Part shown: one piece after another, positions 1 to 13,900 of the stretch | Numbering within the stretch: position 1 is the stretch's first letter | How the letters are laid out: every line of letters starts with the position of its first letter | Source: Lytechinus pictus | Taxonomy: Eukaryota; Echinodermata; Echinoidea; Temnopleuroida; Toxopneustidae | DNA: 64,000 nt | NCBI RefSeq assembly: GCF_037042905.1 | Contig: NC_087247.1 | Span: 59,295,920 to 59,359,919 of the forward strand | Direction: 5' to 3' | The notes under the pieces: generated by a model | The model's database searches: none | What the model was told of the DNA's origin: nothing | The model's input: only the letters and a program-made list of their open reading frames with translations | Made by a program: the position numbers and the translations under genes

Positions 1-1475
1 TCAAGAATAAACTTATAATAAATATTTCTAAAACAACATCAATTATATTTTCAAATCGCCACTTCAATCCCAACGATGTTAGTATATATCTCAGCAGTAA
101 GAAAATTCAACACACATCTTATACAAAATTTCTTGGCATCCAACTTGACGATAAACTCTCCTGGTCCAATCACTTTAATTATACTTATGTTCGATTATTT
201 CAAGAAATATAGGTGTAATGAATAAATCAAATTTCCTTCCCCAAAACATATTAATCAACCTTTATTATACAATGGTTTATCCATATTTAAAGAGAAATGC
301 AAGTAGTTGCAGTAAACAATGATTTCATGAGGAAAAACTGTAAAACCAGGCTTAATTGTCAGTATATCATCGAGGATCTAGATCTGGTACAGTTACATAA
401 ACTAAACTTTGTGAAATCTTGAAATCTACGCTGAAAAATGTTCATGCTGAAGATCACTAACACAGATAAGCACACGTGGGACAGTGTATTATTATTGCTT
501 TGAATGTCGGCCCGACGCTTGACCCAAATCCTGTGCTTATTTGCTGATTTCTCAGCAATTACACAATTTCTTCCAGAATCCTTTGGCACATATGTCTTAT
601 TTATACAAACAGACACTTTGGTGGTCATTTCATTGGATTCTGTACGAACTCATTTTGATATCATTACCACAACTGGAATTTACCTTTAACTTATTGTAAT
701 GTTGTATGGGCCACCGCAGCCAACAATAACCTAAATATGTTAAGATTATTTAAATTACAGAAAAGAGCAGTAAGAATAATATGTAAAACTTCATTTAATG
801 CCCACAGTAGTGTCCTTTTTAAAAGATTAAAAGTCCTGAGTGTATTTGACCTTTATAAACTATCCCTTGGATCATTTATGTATTCTTGTCACAAAAAGAT
901 AATTCCTGAATCAGTAAGCAGATATTTTTGTCTCAATACTACTACCAATTCTCACCAAACTAGTAGACAATTTGATTTTCACATGCCCTCCGTCCGTACT
1001 TCTTTTACTAAAAAAACTATAATGTATTCAGGTCCCAAATTATGGAACTCTTCCCCCTACACTTAAAAATAGTTTATCCCTTAATAGTTTTCAACGTCAG
1101 TACAAAGAAATTCTGTTAACAACGTTCGCATCCAATAACAACTAAGTAATTGCGTAACATGACTATAATTTCTGTGTTTGCCCTTCTCCTACACTTATTC
1201 TCACTAATTTCACCTGTCGATTTTCTGTGACCCTCTACATACGCTAGTCCTTTACCTTTTTTCTATCATTTTCCTAGAAAGGCAAACACTTCATTTTAAC
1301 TTTATTAATGCTTGTTTTTCCCTTGTATTATTTTGTCTTTGTACATGTATGTTCTATTTTGTATCCCTTCTTTTTCTTTCTTTATTGGGCTGGAACTTCT
1401 AAGATCCTACAGATCTTTAATGCCAGTCCACACTCGAAGCCTGTTTTGTACACTATTTACTGTGTTATCATTTTT
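1..1475 (+). repeat. Non-LTR retrotransposon (LINE) remnant, reverse-transcriptase C-terminal part
   Basis: Degraded LINE in the sense orientation. At about 60-290 one frame reads phrases typical of the region after the reverse-transcriptase core, such as TKFLGIQLDDKLSW. After a foreign or rearranged stretch (about 290-665), the domain resumes at 670-1,066 with LQKRAVRIICKTS, LFKRLKVLSVFDLYKL and SGPKLWNSSP. These are the conserved C-terminal motifs of CR1/L2/Jockey-like elements. The frame is broken by stops and an indel near 1,060, so it is a dead copy. Its 3' untranslated part is interrupted at 1,476 by another element and appears to resume near 2,407, ending around 2,500 with a repeated GAATT tail. 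The exact clade cannot be set by eye. Confidence 0.75.
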
Positions 1476-2406
1476 GTCTCACCTGCATAGCAGAGTGAGA
1501 CTATAGGCGCCGCTTTTCCGACGGCGGCGGCGTCAACACCAAATCTTAACCTGAGGTTAAGTTTTTGAAATGACAGCAGTATATGGACCTAGTTCATGAA
1601 ACTTGGCCATAAGGTTAATCAAGTATTACTGAACATCCTGCCTGAGTTTCATGTCACATGACCAAGGTCAAAGGTCATTTAGGGTCAATGAACTTAGACC
1701 ATGTTGGGGGAATCAACATCAAAATCTTAACCTAAGGTTAAGTTTTTGAAATGTCATCATAACTTAGAAAATATATGGACCTAGTTCATGAAACTGATAC
1801 ATAAGGTTAATCAAGTATCACTGAACATCCTGCATGAGTTTCACATCACATGACCAAGGTCAAAGGTCATTTAGGGTCAATGAACTTTGGCCGAATTGGG
1901 GGTATCTGTTGAATTACCATCATAACTTTGAAAGTTTATGGATCTGATTCATGAAACTTGGACATAATAGTAATCAAGTATTACTGAACATCCTGTGCAA
2001 GTTTCAGGTCACATGATCAAGTTCAAAGGTCATTTAGGGTCAATGAACTTTGGCCAAATTGGGGTATTTGTTGAATTACAGCCATAAATTTGAAAGTGTG
2101 TTGGTCTAGTTCATAAAACTTGGACATAATAGTAATCAAGTATCACTGAACATCCTGTGCGAGTTTCAGGTCACATGATCAAGGTCAAAGGTCATGTAAG
2201 GTCAAAGAACTTTGGCCACGTTGGGGGTATTTGTTGAATTGCCATCATATCTCTATAAGTGTATTGGTCTAGTTCATAAAACGTGGAAATAAGAGTAACC
2301 AAGTATCACTGAACATCTTGTGCGAGTTATAGTAGTTTTCAAAATCAGCACTGCTGCTTTATTGAATCGCGTGATGCAGGTGAGACGGCCAGAGGCATTC
2401 CACTTG
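1476..2406 (+). mobile_element. DR1-carrying inverted-repeat element, copy 1
   Basis: Starts with GTCTCACCTGCAT (1,476-1,488) and ends near the inverted copy ATGCAGGTGAGAC (2,374-2,386), followed by a conserved 20-base tail ending in CCACTTG. The left terminus is itself a hairpin, because GTGAGAC follows at 1,495-1,501. The interior is about five degenerate tandem units of roughly 160-190 bases. Each has a CATAACTT-type segment, a TTCATGAAACTTGG-type segment and a GTCACATGACCAAGGTCAAAGGTCA-type segment whose core AGGTCAAAGGTCA is a perfect DR1 at 1,665-1,677, 1,857-1,869 and 2,182-2,194. No coding capacity is seen. It is inserted in the LINE remnant. Other copies are at 21,084, 25,340 (minus) and 43,693. 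Confidence 0.85.
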
Positions 2407-2500
2407 TTGTTACTTTGTTTCGTTCTTGTCATTATGTATTTCTTATTTACCTGTATATATGTTATTTTTATCAAGAGAAATAAATGAATTGAATTGAATT
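2407..2500 (+). repeat. LINE 3' tail resumed after nested insertion
   Basis: T-rich sequence ending with AAATAAATGAATTGAATTG, the kind of short-repeat tail seen at the 3' end of CR1/L2-like LINEs. It follows directly on the DR1 element and is read as the continuation of the LINE remnant that stops at 1,475. Confidence 0.5.
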
Positions 2501-2682
2501 GTCTGATTCTTATTATTTCAACTTTATTTGGAATTTGAGAGCATTCCAAATGTGTGGGCACATTATGAGGCTTGCTTGTTTGGTCACATCAGAAAAAATA
2601 TACACACATTAGGACTAGGTGGTATATTTTCCTTTAATAGATATTAAAGAAAAGTGTCACATTTTTAAAAATTACACTGTAC

Positions 2683-3180
2683 TTGGATAATAAACTTTGT
2701 ACTGGTGTCACTCTTTTAAACTCAAATGTCAGATGTGTGATGTTCTACAAAATTCATCACAATTTTGTTTACATCAACATGCCACATCAGATTAAGCTAA
2801 GCAGCAATTCTCGTCCACAACGTTCACAACACACTGGACATCAGCTCAAGTACACCCAGCCTTTTTGTAGAGTGAACTGCTACATGTATGTACAGTATGT
2901 TCCCAAGAACCATCCGTATTTGGAATACTCTCCCAAACGCTGCTGTAACTTCAACCTCTATAGCTGGCTTCCGGGGAGCAACATTGCCTATCATTCAGCA
3001 AATGTTGCCTCCCCCTCCCCTTAAGATGCTGTAAGAGGGACACACATGCACCACCCGCACACTGCACCTAGCACAATGTACATAGTGCACCAAGAATACC
3101 ACCACAGGATCACCACATCACCTGAAGCACGGACAGCACCTGACACAGCACAACCCTCTCCAGGACAGCATGTACGCTTT
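2683..3180 (+). repeat. LINE fragment, C-terminal end of the reverse-transcriptase ORF plus 3' UTR
   Basis: The translation contains MFYKIHHNFVYINMP, then a TR/GH-type stretch, and after a one-base frame change near 2,890 the phrase FPRTIRIWNTLP, a hallmark of the extreme C-terminus of many animal LINE ORF2 proteins. A second frame continues SIAGFREATLPIIQQMLPPP. The stops and the frameshift show it is a fossil. It is unrelated in sequence to the LINE at 1-1,475. Confidence 0.7.
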
Positions 3181-3741
3181 TTTGGGAGAGTACTTCTTCA
3201 AGGTTCAAGGTCAAAGATGGTCTGAATTATTATCTTCTGTTCTCACCTCTCAACTTTGACAAGTTTACATTGTACATGTATGTTTTACAAGTTTAAGTAA
3301 TATACAATTTTGAAAATTGGTTTTCATTTTTATTGGTTAAAATTCAGATCACCTTTAATAAATTTCATAGTCAAAATGTTACAAACATATTTTGTTGTAT
3401 GCAGTTTGCCTTTGGTACTTTGCATTTCTGATTTGAAGTTATGTTTTTATAAATTTTATCTGTATTTCTACATCATCCCTATATGAAAGTAATGTAATGG
3501 AGCATTAAACATCCTGTAAATCTACCAAAATAAATTATTTCATCAGGAGTCTAAACATTTATGACATAGAGTTTATAGGTAAATTTCTTTATTCTAATTA
3601 TAATGATGAGATCATTTGATCTAAATTCTGATTATACTGTACAATAGCTCTCATAACCGACTGTCAATGAGTAAGTCATGTATTTTACACCAATATACGT
3701 TAAGTATCATCTGGAAATCTTTTGGATGGATTACACGCTCT

Positions 3742-4040
3742 GGCCCGTATTCTGAAGTCAGGTTTAACTTAGACCACGTTCTAACTCTGCTAAAATTATG
3801 GGGAACCAAAATAAAAATCAAAATTTCTGTCTATTGTGTTTACTATTTTGTTTTCATAACGAAGAATAACACTTCAAAATAGTTATTCCCAGACAATTAT
3901 TAAAAATGTTAGTGTTGTATGAGTTAATTAATTTGTTGTGTAGGCCTACTGTTAGTGATTTGTGTCCCAATTGGCTATCCATAATCAAACCACAACTTTA
4001 AACCAGGGTTTAATTTAAACCTGGGTTCAGAATAAGGGCC
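3742..4040. mobile_element. MITE with GGCCCgTATTCTGAA termini, copy 1
   Basis: The ends GGCCCGTATTCTGAA and TTCAGAATAAGGGCC are inverted repeats with one mismatch. Subterminal GGTTTAA-type motifs are also inverted. About 299 bases, no coding. A second, oppositely oriented copy is at 30,428-30,716. Confidence 0.7.
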
Positions 4041-4967
4041 TATATATCTTTGTGGCTTTGCCTCACCCTATCAAATAGAAAAAAAAGGAATGACAAAATA
4101 CATTTTTGGTAAAGAAGAGGGTAGCATGGCGTGAAATGGTTTTGATAGTATACATACAGTGAATGGTAATACCCATAGGTATACAATGATTACAACTTTT
4201 AGAAATCCATTATATCACATGTGTATTTGTCAGAATTTTTTCAACTTTGCCCCAACTGCTTCTGTTATTCATTTCCCACTTTCTTTTAAAACATCTTGTC
4301 CGTTGGGTTGCTTTCTCCTATAATTCTGATATTTCATGAAGCCTAAGTTAATCTTCCACTTTACAGGTCTTCTAAGAAATTACGTAGTATTTGAATCATA
4401 TAGCTAAGCATTATTAGGACACCCATAATACTTTTTAATATTTAGAAATTATTTTATTAGACATTAGCCCATTGATCCTAGTAATTACACAAATTGTATT
4501 CATAGTTTTTAAGTTTGTTATTTGGTTCTTGATAGTGTTTGTAATGTTTGGAAGTCTTTCTTTGTTGAATTTGTAGCAAATATTGAATTTGATCACCATA
4601 GTGATGGGAAAGACTTGTGAAGTATGTGTTGACCCTTGGTAAATATTACAATTTACCCAGACTTACTAGTATTGGAAATCTCTTGAAAAAGAGGTGTGAA
4701 ATTTTCATCATCAATACGTAAAGGCCAAGTCCTTCCCATCAAATAGTTAATTTTTAATATCAAACAAATAATTTTAAGATTTATATATTATCAAAATCGG
4801 ATGTGAAATAAAGTTTTAATTTTGATCCCTTCTAAATTCTTAATAACTGCTACTTTCTTTAGTTCTCACTGGCTGTGAAATTTATGTAATTTAGTGCTTA
4901 TCCTTTAATCTAGGCTGTTATTAATCTCTTAGTAACTTCAATAATTTGTCTTGTTTTCCAACACTAG

Positions 4968-7900
4968 GGAGTTCAGCTTCAGTTGAGTCTGGTACTGACT
5001 AGGAATGAAGATGTCCTCAAACACTTAGAAGAAGTAGAGAAGATTTTCTTAAAGAATGGCTCCTCAAGTGACAGGGAAAACTTCAGTAAGAGTATCAGAC
5101 AATCCAGACTTATCAGTAGTAAGGTGGGTCAAACATACTGAAACGACTTTTAAGTAATATTGTGTAGATATGATGCAACCAAACTCACCAAATTTTGTCA
5201 GTGTCCAGATATGGCTACACACATTGTCTCACATACCTGTATTATACACTTCAAGTCTATTACTATTTCATGTCATTGATTTCATTTTTATGTCAAGAGA
5301 ATGATTTGTATATTACACCTGGTGGGTGTTTCATGAAAGTTGTCAGCACTGACAAGTTGTCTTTCTCCGACAGTTACTATAGCAACAGTCAGAGGCCAGT
5401 GCTTCTTAGCCAATCAAAACCAAGGATTTCACTGAATAGTCAGCAAAGACCATTTAGTCAGTGCTGACAACTTTGATGAAACACCCCCCTGGAGTCATGT
5501 TGAAACATGTCATGGATTTCAGGGAATCTGGACAGACAATCTTGCCCATTCTTGTTTTCATTTGTGCTACACTTTATTTTTTGATGATATGATAGGTTTG
5601 TAGAATTCTTTTGTTGCCTTGCAACATGTTTTAATGCCTCATATTTATTGAATTTGTAGAAAGAAATATTGTTTTGTTGCTGAGCTTTATCGTTGAGCTT
5701 TTTCTGTATGAGCTGATGATGATACAGTATGTGGACTGATTAATAAGAAAACAATTAAAATATCTTTCTATTTTTCATCTTGATGAAGAAACTACATTTC
5801 TTCTTGTCTGTATGACTGAGGATGACTTGCATACATGTCGTTTTTCTTAACAGCTTGAGGAGAATATTCAAACACAATGTACCTCTATTGGACTTGCTGT
5901 TACTGAACTGGAAAAAAGAAGTGCAGATGCAGAAGAGTAAGTATGAACACAACAATTCATCCATGTATCTTTAACAACAGTGGTATTCATGTTGTTAACC
6001 CAGTCAACCATAGTGGTAGAATCACACTTATTGTCATGTATTGGTATTATACTTAACAGCTATCTTGGTAAATTTCTCTTTTTCCACATGTGATTTCCTG
6101 CATCGGAAACTGCTACATGTACCAACAAAGAGAACCCTGTGAACTTTATAACAAGGCAATCATATGACAAAGGAGATTCTAGAGATATTATTCACATTGT
6201 AGATACACATCTCTTTAATTTTCCAAAAGAGGGAAAATTCACAAAAGTATATACATTTAGCTTGTTTTATTGAGCACTTTTAGAAATGTACGTCCACATA
6301 GTGAACTGGTACGAAATGACGTCATTTTTTGGCCTGCCATATGCCTCACGTCCTCACACACGTCCACTCTCAAAATCGAGAACCTCGCCACATCCATTTT
6401 GCGGTTCTCCTAAATCATAGACGACGTGCACGTGAGTGACGTCATTTTAACCGTTCAAGCCCAGCATGAAGATCAACCTTTCCCTTTTAAAACACAGTTT
6501 TCAGCGACTTTTCACAAAATTAATGTAAATTGTACGATGACTTATGTTTATCATATTTGAAATTGCTCTCTGATCTCCAAAATATACATCGAAATATATC
6601 CTAACTCGCGTAAAAAGGAATCAAAGCAAGTGAAAGGGCACATGTGCACAAGTTGCACCTTCGCATCACCCGACCGGGTCGCCAGGCGATGGTGCGCCAG
6701 ATCTTCCGGGTCGGGCAGCGTGTCATGACCCGCTGGTTATCGCGCTGTTTCATGTGGACGTACGTACACGTACAAGTCGAGTGAAATCTTAAGTATTCGC
6801 ATCTGTAGTGAACAAGGGCAGACGACGACGTTGACTCGAAGGATCAGAGGACTGCTACGTCGTTCACGTTCACTGCTCCTAAAACCCTCTATTATGATAG
6901 AATGATACTTCTCATGATTGGAAACATAAACCAATATTTTTGTAAAGACTTCAGATTTACATAATTTACATACAGGTCTGCTCAGTCTGCCTGTGGTAAA
7001 TATGTTCACTGTACGTATGTGTATGTGAGATGCTGAATTTATGGGAATTTTTAATGTATAAAGTAAACATAAATATAATAAAAAAAACATGTGTTGAGTC
7101 AGCGTCATTTTGAAATGGTAGTTTGACACAGATTAAACCTCCACTATTTTATTGATTTTATTCTGAGAGAGGGTCTACCTCTGAGTACATAAACAGAGTT
7201 TGAACATAAAAAGGTTTTCTTTGAATCATCCTGCTCTATTATCTGTGAGATCAAAGCATGGAGATGTGCTTTATTGTGCTTTGACATCAGTGCCTAAGAA
7301 ATGCATTCAAAGAAGGTAGAAATCAATATAGTCAATTATTTTGATGAAGCCTGCAAGTACGTCATCATGCTGAGGTTGGTGACAATATGGATGGTTCTAG
7401 TTGTACACACATACAGATGTATGAGCAGATCCAAGATATTTGGTCCTTGTTTTTCAAATTTATTTCAAATTTAAAAGAGAGTTTTAGGGGCAAGTGATAG
7501 GAATTGGAGAGGGGTAGAGGAAAGTATTAAGGAAAGAGGAAAAGACAAATAAAATTAAAATAAACATTCCCTTCGCCATGGTTGGTACATACAAACACTT
7601 TGGTATATTATGTGGACACAATCACTTAAGGTCGTGTCAAACATTCCTCTTGTACTAATTGAAAAGGTCAATTCATTACACAGGCCCCCTGCATAGTATG
7701 ATTTGATGAGAGTGAGCATATGGTATAAACCCAAATTACACACACACACTTTTAAAATCCTTTTCAGTGTAGGGACCATCATACTATCTATAATTATTCC
7801 TTAATGAATTTAATTTGACAATTAAATCAGATTTATCACCCTCTTTCAGTAGTCAGTGGTGTTTTGTTTTTCTTTACTAAGGCCCTTTTAAATCCTAAAG

Positions 7901-10900
7901 TTTATAATATTTTAAATAGTATGAGAAAGCTTTGAAATTGTTTTATTCCACACATGAGAAAATGTTTTGTACCAAGAATGACAAAAACAAAGACAAACTA
8001 GATTTTAATTCGTCATGCGGATGAATTAGGTGGTCTGTCGTAGAAAGATAAATACTAGTAGATAAACAGACATAATTATTTAAACAAATGAGTTGATATT
8101 AGATTGAAAGATAAATAGACAGTCAGATAGACATACATATTTAAACAGATACACATAAGAAAGATAGATAAATAGATAGATGGATGGAGAGATAAATGAT
8201 AAGTGGATAAATTAATAGAAATAAGGTAATAATAATAATATACAGTTCTTGTATAGCACATATCACATGAATAATGTCTCTATGCGCTTCCAAAGGACTT
8301 GGATATTATTACCCCAGCTGTAGCTTGGCAGCCGTAATTACTAAGATTACAGCGCACACGCATTTCAAGGAATAAATTCCTGCCAGGTACCCATTCACCT
8401 CACCTGGGTTCAGTGCAGCACAATGTGGATGAATTTCTTGCTGAAGAAAATTACGCCATGGCTGGGATTTCAACCCACGACCCTCTGTTTCAAAGTCAGA
8501 AGACTAATCCACTGGGCCACAATGCTCCACGGTAGATAAATTATATCTTTAAATATAGATAGACAGATAGATAGATAGATAGATAGAACATAGATAGATA
8601 GAAAATAGATAGAGAGACAGACAAACAGACAGACATACAGATAGATAGATAGACAGATAGATAGATATAGAGATACATGTATATATAAACAGATAAATAC
8701 GTATTAGATACATATTTAAATAGATACACATAAGAAAGATAAATAAATAGATAGATGGATCGAGATATAAATGATAAGTGGATAGATTAATAGAAGAAAG
8801 GTAGATAAATTATATCTTGATACATAGATAGACAGATAGATAAATAGATAGACGGACAGACATATGGATATATTGATAGAGTGAAAAAGAGAGAGAGACA
8901 GATAGATAGATAGATAAATAGAAAGATATACATATTCTAATAGATAGATATATATTAAACAGAGAGATAGATAGACAGATAGATATGTCATGTAGGTAGA
9001 TAGATAGATAGATATATTTATAACATAGATAGCGGATAGATAGATGGATATGATTTGATAGATATAATATGAAAAAAGTAATTATAATCTGTTTTATTTT
9101 GCAATGTTTTAACTATTATTCATTGGACTTCTTATAAATAATCGCGCACAAGATAGTTAAAAAAAAAAAATCATGTTCACCCCCGGACTCGAACCCCTGC
9201 CCGCATGACTGAATGAGATGCAAGTCTGACGCCTAACCGATTGAGCTACAATATTTGCCATAGACTTTACACGTATGCAAAATATGAGAATCTCAAATCC
9301 AATTTTGCAAGTGAAATACGGGCATGATTCCGGCATCTGATCGGAAAATGAAGGCAACATCTGCAAAAGCTTAGAATCTCAGCTACAACATATTAAAAGC
9401 TCATGGATAACTGACAAGAAAAAATGGTGATATGGCTCACGAAATATAGGAATGTAGAATCTAGTTTTGAGAAAAAGTCATGTCCCATAGAGATTACACG
9501 CAAAATGAGTAAAAATGACATGCCTTTATTATTTGCAATTTTACAGGATGATCCGTTTATCAAAATGAAAATTAAAGGCAATAAATCAGAAAGAGTAAGA
9601 ACTAAGCTACAACATATCCAAAATTGGGCGAAAATTGATCAATATTCACGGAGTTAGAGCCAAATTTGCGTAATTATTATGACGTCATAACACGCAAGAT
9701 GGATATTTTGACTTCCGACGCCAATTTGATGACGTCATAATATACGTTAGGGTCCAATGAGACATGAAATCATATGTATGATTCATACTCTATCGAAATA
9801 TAAAAAAAAATTGGGGGTCCCCGTTCGTTCTGAAGAGCTACAGTGAATTTTTAATAGGCATGTTTTTGCCCATATAGAGCCTATGGAAAGAGCTCGCGCG
9901 CACGCGTGCTGCAAACTTTAATGGGTGCTCATTCCCTAATTAATGATCATAGAGAGCTGATCGAGGTATTAATTCGATCAGAATTATATCAATAATAGAT
10001 ACGCATAGAAAAAACAGCGAATTTATGCTGCGTAATACCGTTACGCATGAAAACGCGCAAAATCTTGAAATGCTTAAAATGACCTAAAACGTACCCAAAA
10101 TTAATTATAGGCGATTTTTTTGTGCATTTTTATTGCCTTGACGCGCGCGTTATGACCTTTGCATGACCTTTGATGACATTGACAGATGACCTTTGACCTA
10201 AAGTTTATTTCATGTGAATATGATTTATTATTGATGATCCATTATGTTGATATGATCAAATTAAGATTTTTACAAAATGGCGCGTAGATGAAGTCATCAT
10301 GACCAGATGACCTTGAAAAGCTACGTAGCGCGTCTCTATGATAGACTCTATATATGATGAAAAATTCAGCAAAATTGATATAGCCGATTCAGAGAAAAGT
10401 TGGCGACAAACATAGGTGCAAAAAATAAATAATAAAGAAAATTCTGACGAAATTAAGAGGTGATCTGTCACAGACAGACCACCTAATAATGTATGTGGGC
10501 GATTCCAAGCAAAAGCGGACATTTAATTGGCTCTATTTAAAATCTGGATCAATATTTTCTTTTAAAACTCATGGAAGTTCATAAATACAAAGGGGATCAT
10601 TACTAGCCTCAAATATTTTTCTTCTGCATCTCCTTATAGGAGAATCCGAACCATACCAAAAATTATACACATGAGACTACATCAATTTAACAGAAAACTA
10701 TTGTTTTTTTTTATTTTCAGTAGGACAATCTGAAGGTCATCATCATATTAAAAGGAAAACTTCAAATATAGGTTGGGGGAAAGGTTAAAAAATGTCAAAT
10801 TTGTGGAACCAGACAAAGTGTAATGCGACTGACCAGATTTTTTTCTATCCACAAGAGAAACTTGAAGTTGCTTCCCAAATTCAAATGTCTTATTTGACAC

Positions 10901-13900
10901 CTCTATATTTAAGTAATATTTTGCAGGTATTGAAATATGGCAACAGTGTTTTGATTTAAAGAACTATAGAAAAGTAATCCGTCATGTTTTTTCCATGTCC
11001 TTTTTATCTAAGGTGACTGACCGATTTTTTTTTTAGATGTCACAGTGTCCACAATATACATCCTAGAACCATTCTGTATGTATTGTTCTAAAGCCTCAGA
11101 TGTCAAGATAAATTGATAGTATAAACTTGACAGAAAGACTGACCCCTGTAAAACTGACGGCACCAAGTTTAAAGAAGACATGTAAAAGTGTAATGTGACT
11201 TACAGTGGAATCGCCCATGTACATGTACGTGTACAGGTATATATCATTCTTATTTATGTAGATCGGGCTGATCCACTGCACTTTTTTGGAACCTAATTTC
11301 TTTTCCTTAGACATTTTAAATGTAAACCCTATGTTATTTCATATCAAATTTTGGACCAAGTATCTTACATGATGTTTAATTTTGTCATTTTTCATTTATC
11401 TGACAAGAAATTGGATTTGTGAAATATGTGGTTTATATTGACCCAAACCTAATACCAGTTTTACAGCAAAATAGAATTTGATGAAAAGAGGTTCACAATG
11501 ATTAAAATTTTCACTGTTCTTTTCTGCTTATATCAAAACCAATTCTGAACAGACTCCTCCTATTTATAATTTACTATATTTTTTTTCATGAAGTGCATAT
11601 CCCTATGTGAGAATAAGTACCCAAAAAGATATTTTGCTCGACTTAACTAGACAAACTACATGTCACCTACTATTAAAGACTAATTTTCATGCAATTTAAA
11701 AAATGTGTCAAATTGTAACTAACCGCCTGTATGAAAGTTGATTAAAATGCTCTCGTAAAATGGAAAAGTAGGTCTATATTTGGGCTGTACATTATATAGG
11801 TATTGTATGATAGTTGCTGAAAATTGTTCATTATGCCACATGTACATTTAGGAGGCATGCGAGGACTTCATACTCATGTTAATGTACAGTGAAATAGCAA
11901 TTTATTTCATATTCCCTTTGTATTTAGCAATAAAATAGAAGTTTTTATAGATCAAGGTAGTCAAGGGCACTCCACATATTGTACAACACTGTAATTGATG
12001 GCTTTGCCATTAGATGCTGGTATTATGTTCTATACTTTCATCATTGAATACAATGATTACTGGATGAGGAAATGTATAATTTATATACCGTACACCATTC
12101 ACTGGTATTTCTTTCTCAGAGAGAGAGAGAGGGGGGGGGGGGCATAGGGAAAGAGGGAAATGAGGGTAGTAGGATAGATGACAACTGATGATAAAGATAT
12201 TCAGATTCATTCTATTAATATTTATATTCTGCTTGAAAATCACAAAATATTTGTCTTTCCTGTAAAAATTATAAGAAACTTAAATGTTGACTGTATTGAC
12301 ATCAAAATATTTCCTCAAAGAAAGAAACATGCCTGGTATTTGGCAGAACTTTATTCAACATATTTTTTGGGGAAATACCGGTAAATGTTATACCTGTAAT
12401 TACCAGTACTATAAGAACTCATCTCTCAGTGCTCACGCCTCTGCACATTTTCAGCTGTTTCAATTATTGGTGATCTTCTAACAGAATATCTTGATATTTG
12501 AATGATAGCTCGTGCCATATACAGTCATTTCTAACATTGACTTTGGGCACCTTATTTTGACCCCTAAGGTATACTTTATATTGATGTATTGTACTGTTGA
12601 TGAAATAATGATTACACAGTTCTGATTCCAAACAATAATTTGTAATTGTTTTGTAAATCTATGTGATTGGTTATTTACATTAAAAAGGCAAAGCACAGGA
12701 AGTACACCAAGGAAAGGCAGAAGGAGGTAACTGCATTTTATCACACTTTGGCTTGATGTGGATGCACTATTTGTTTACTGGTATTTTAATTGAAAACATT
12801 GTGCAATATTTTTATTCAGGACAATTTCAAGTTTGTTTTGTTGCTTGATTTTGCTTGTAATATTTTGCACTTTTGCACCAATTTTGTTGTTGTAATTAGG
12901 TTAATGAATCATCTAACATGGGTATCATATCAAATTGCTTGGACAGAATGTTGATTGATGTGAGTGATGTGTTGATTATTTAATAATTCATGGGCTTAGA
13001 CTTTTTTTTAGGGAAATATTCATGGTGTAGTGCAGATTTTTTGTGTGTTCATAATGATGATATGTTGATTAAATGCCAAAATTATATTGCATTAAACCTG
13101 TTCTGGCCCCAATCTATAGGTTATAAAGAGCTACAAATACATCTTGCATTTTTGAAGGAATGCCAGTTGCATACTGATGCCAAAGCAACATCTCTACCAG
13201 TGGGGTTTGGCCTAATCTCTGTCTTAGATTAAATATCAAATTTATCAGGGGCAGCGGAACGGTTTTCAAAGTGGGGGGAGTGACCATGCAAAAAATCACA
13301 ATCATATAATGTATGGTCATTTTTACGTTTTTGCACACGGTTTTGGAAAAAAAGGGGGGGGGGGGCTGAAGCCCCCCCCCCACTTCCGCGGCCCCTGTAC
13401 ATGTATATTCAATACCATCTTTTATAGGAAGATACCTATGGATTTGGTGTAATATAGAGGGAAGGAAGGAATACTAGAACTCACAGAAACAGATATAAGT
13501 AGCACAGTGTATATTACAAGTTTGAATCATAAGTTATGAATATTTTATTCAGCCTGTGTGAGCTCTGTTTGCTTAATATGTGTTGATAAAGTTGGGAATA
13601 GGTCACAAGTTACTGAGTAGCAGAATTAACCCTCTTTGCTCTGATTCTCTTCAGAATACCCAGAGACAGACCATCATTGCCCTGAAAATTCATTTAGTAA
13701 TTTTGAGGTCAATGACGATATTGCATGATGCAGTAAATTTGGAATATTTAGAGTAATTCCAGAATTACTTGGCTACTGTCTATCATGCGGATGATTAAGA
13801 GTTATGTGTCCTTGACACATATTCTTCAAATAGTAATTAAGTTATTAGGTATATTCTCTGGAGGAAGGTTGAAACTAGGTTCTTTCCATTTGTCAGCAGA

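Larger units (their letters stand above)
8026..10488. mobile_element. TIR-bounded block of about 2.46 kb (TTAGGTGGTCTGTC ends)
   Basis: TTAGGTGGTCTGTC at about 8,026 and its exact reverse complement GACAGACCACCTAA ending near 10,488 enclose a SINE, a long GATA/GACA array, a tRNA-like sequence and AT-rich DNA with two TGACGTCA palindromes (about 9,680 and 9,730). The innermost flanking TA on each side would fit a TA target. No transposase ORF is present. It may be one composite element or two solo ends that happen to face each other. Confidence 0.5.

Noticed and set aside
1476-2406. Helitron origin for the DR1 element because of its hairpin
   Set aside because: The hairpin is at the left end, the ends are inverted repeats and there is no CTRR terminus, so a Helitron does not fit.
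8541-8991. Minus-strand frames rich in Tyr, Leu and Ser
   Set aside because: Translations of the GATA/GACA array.
9157-9255. Functional tRNA gene
   Set aside because: A and B boxes are present but the acceptor stem does not pair and the anticodon arm is irregular.
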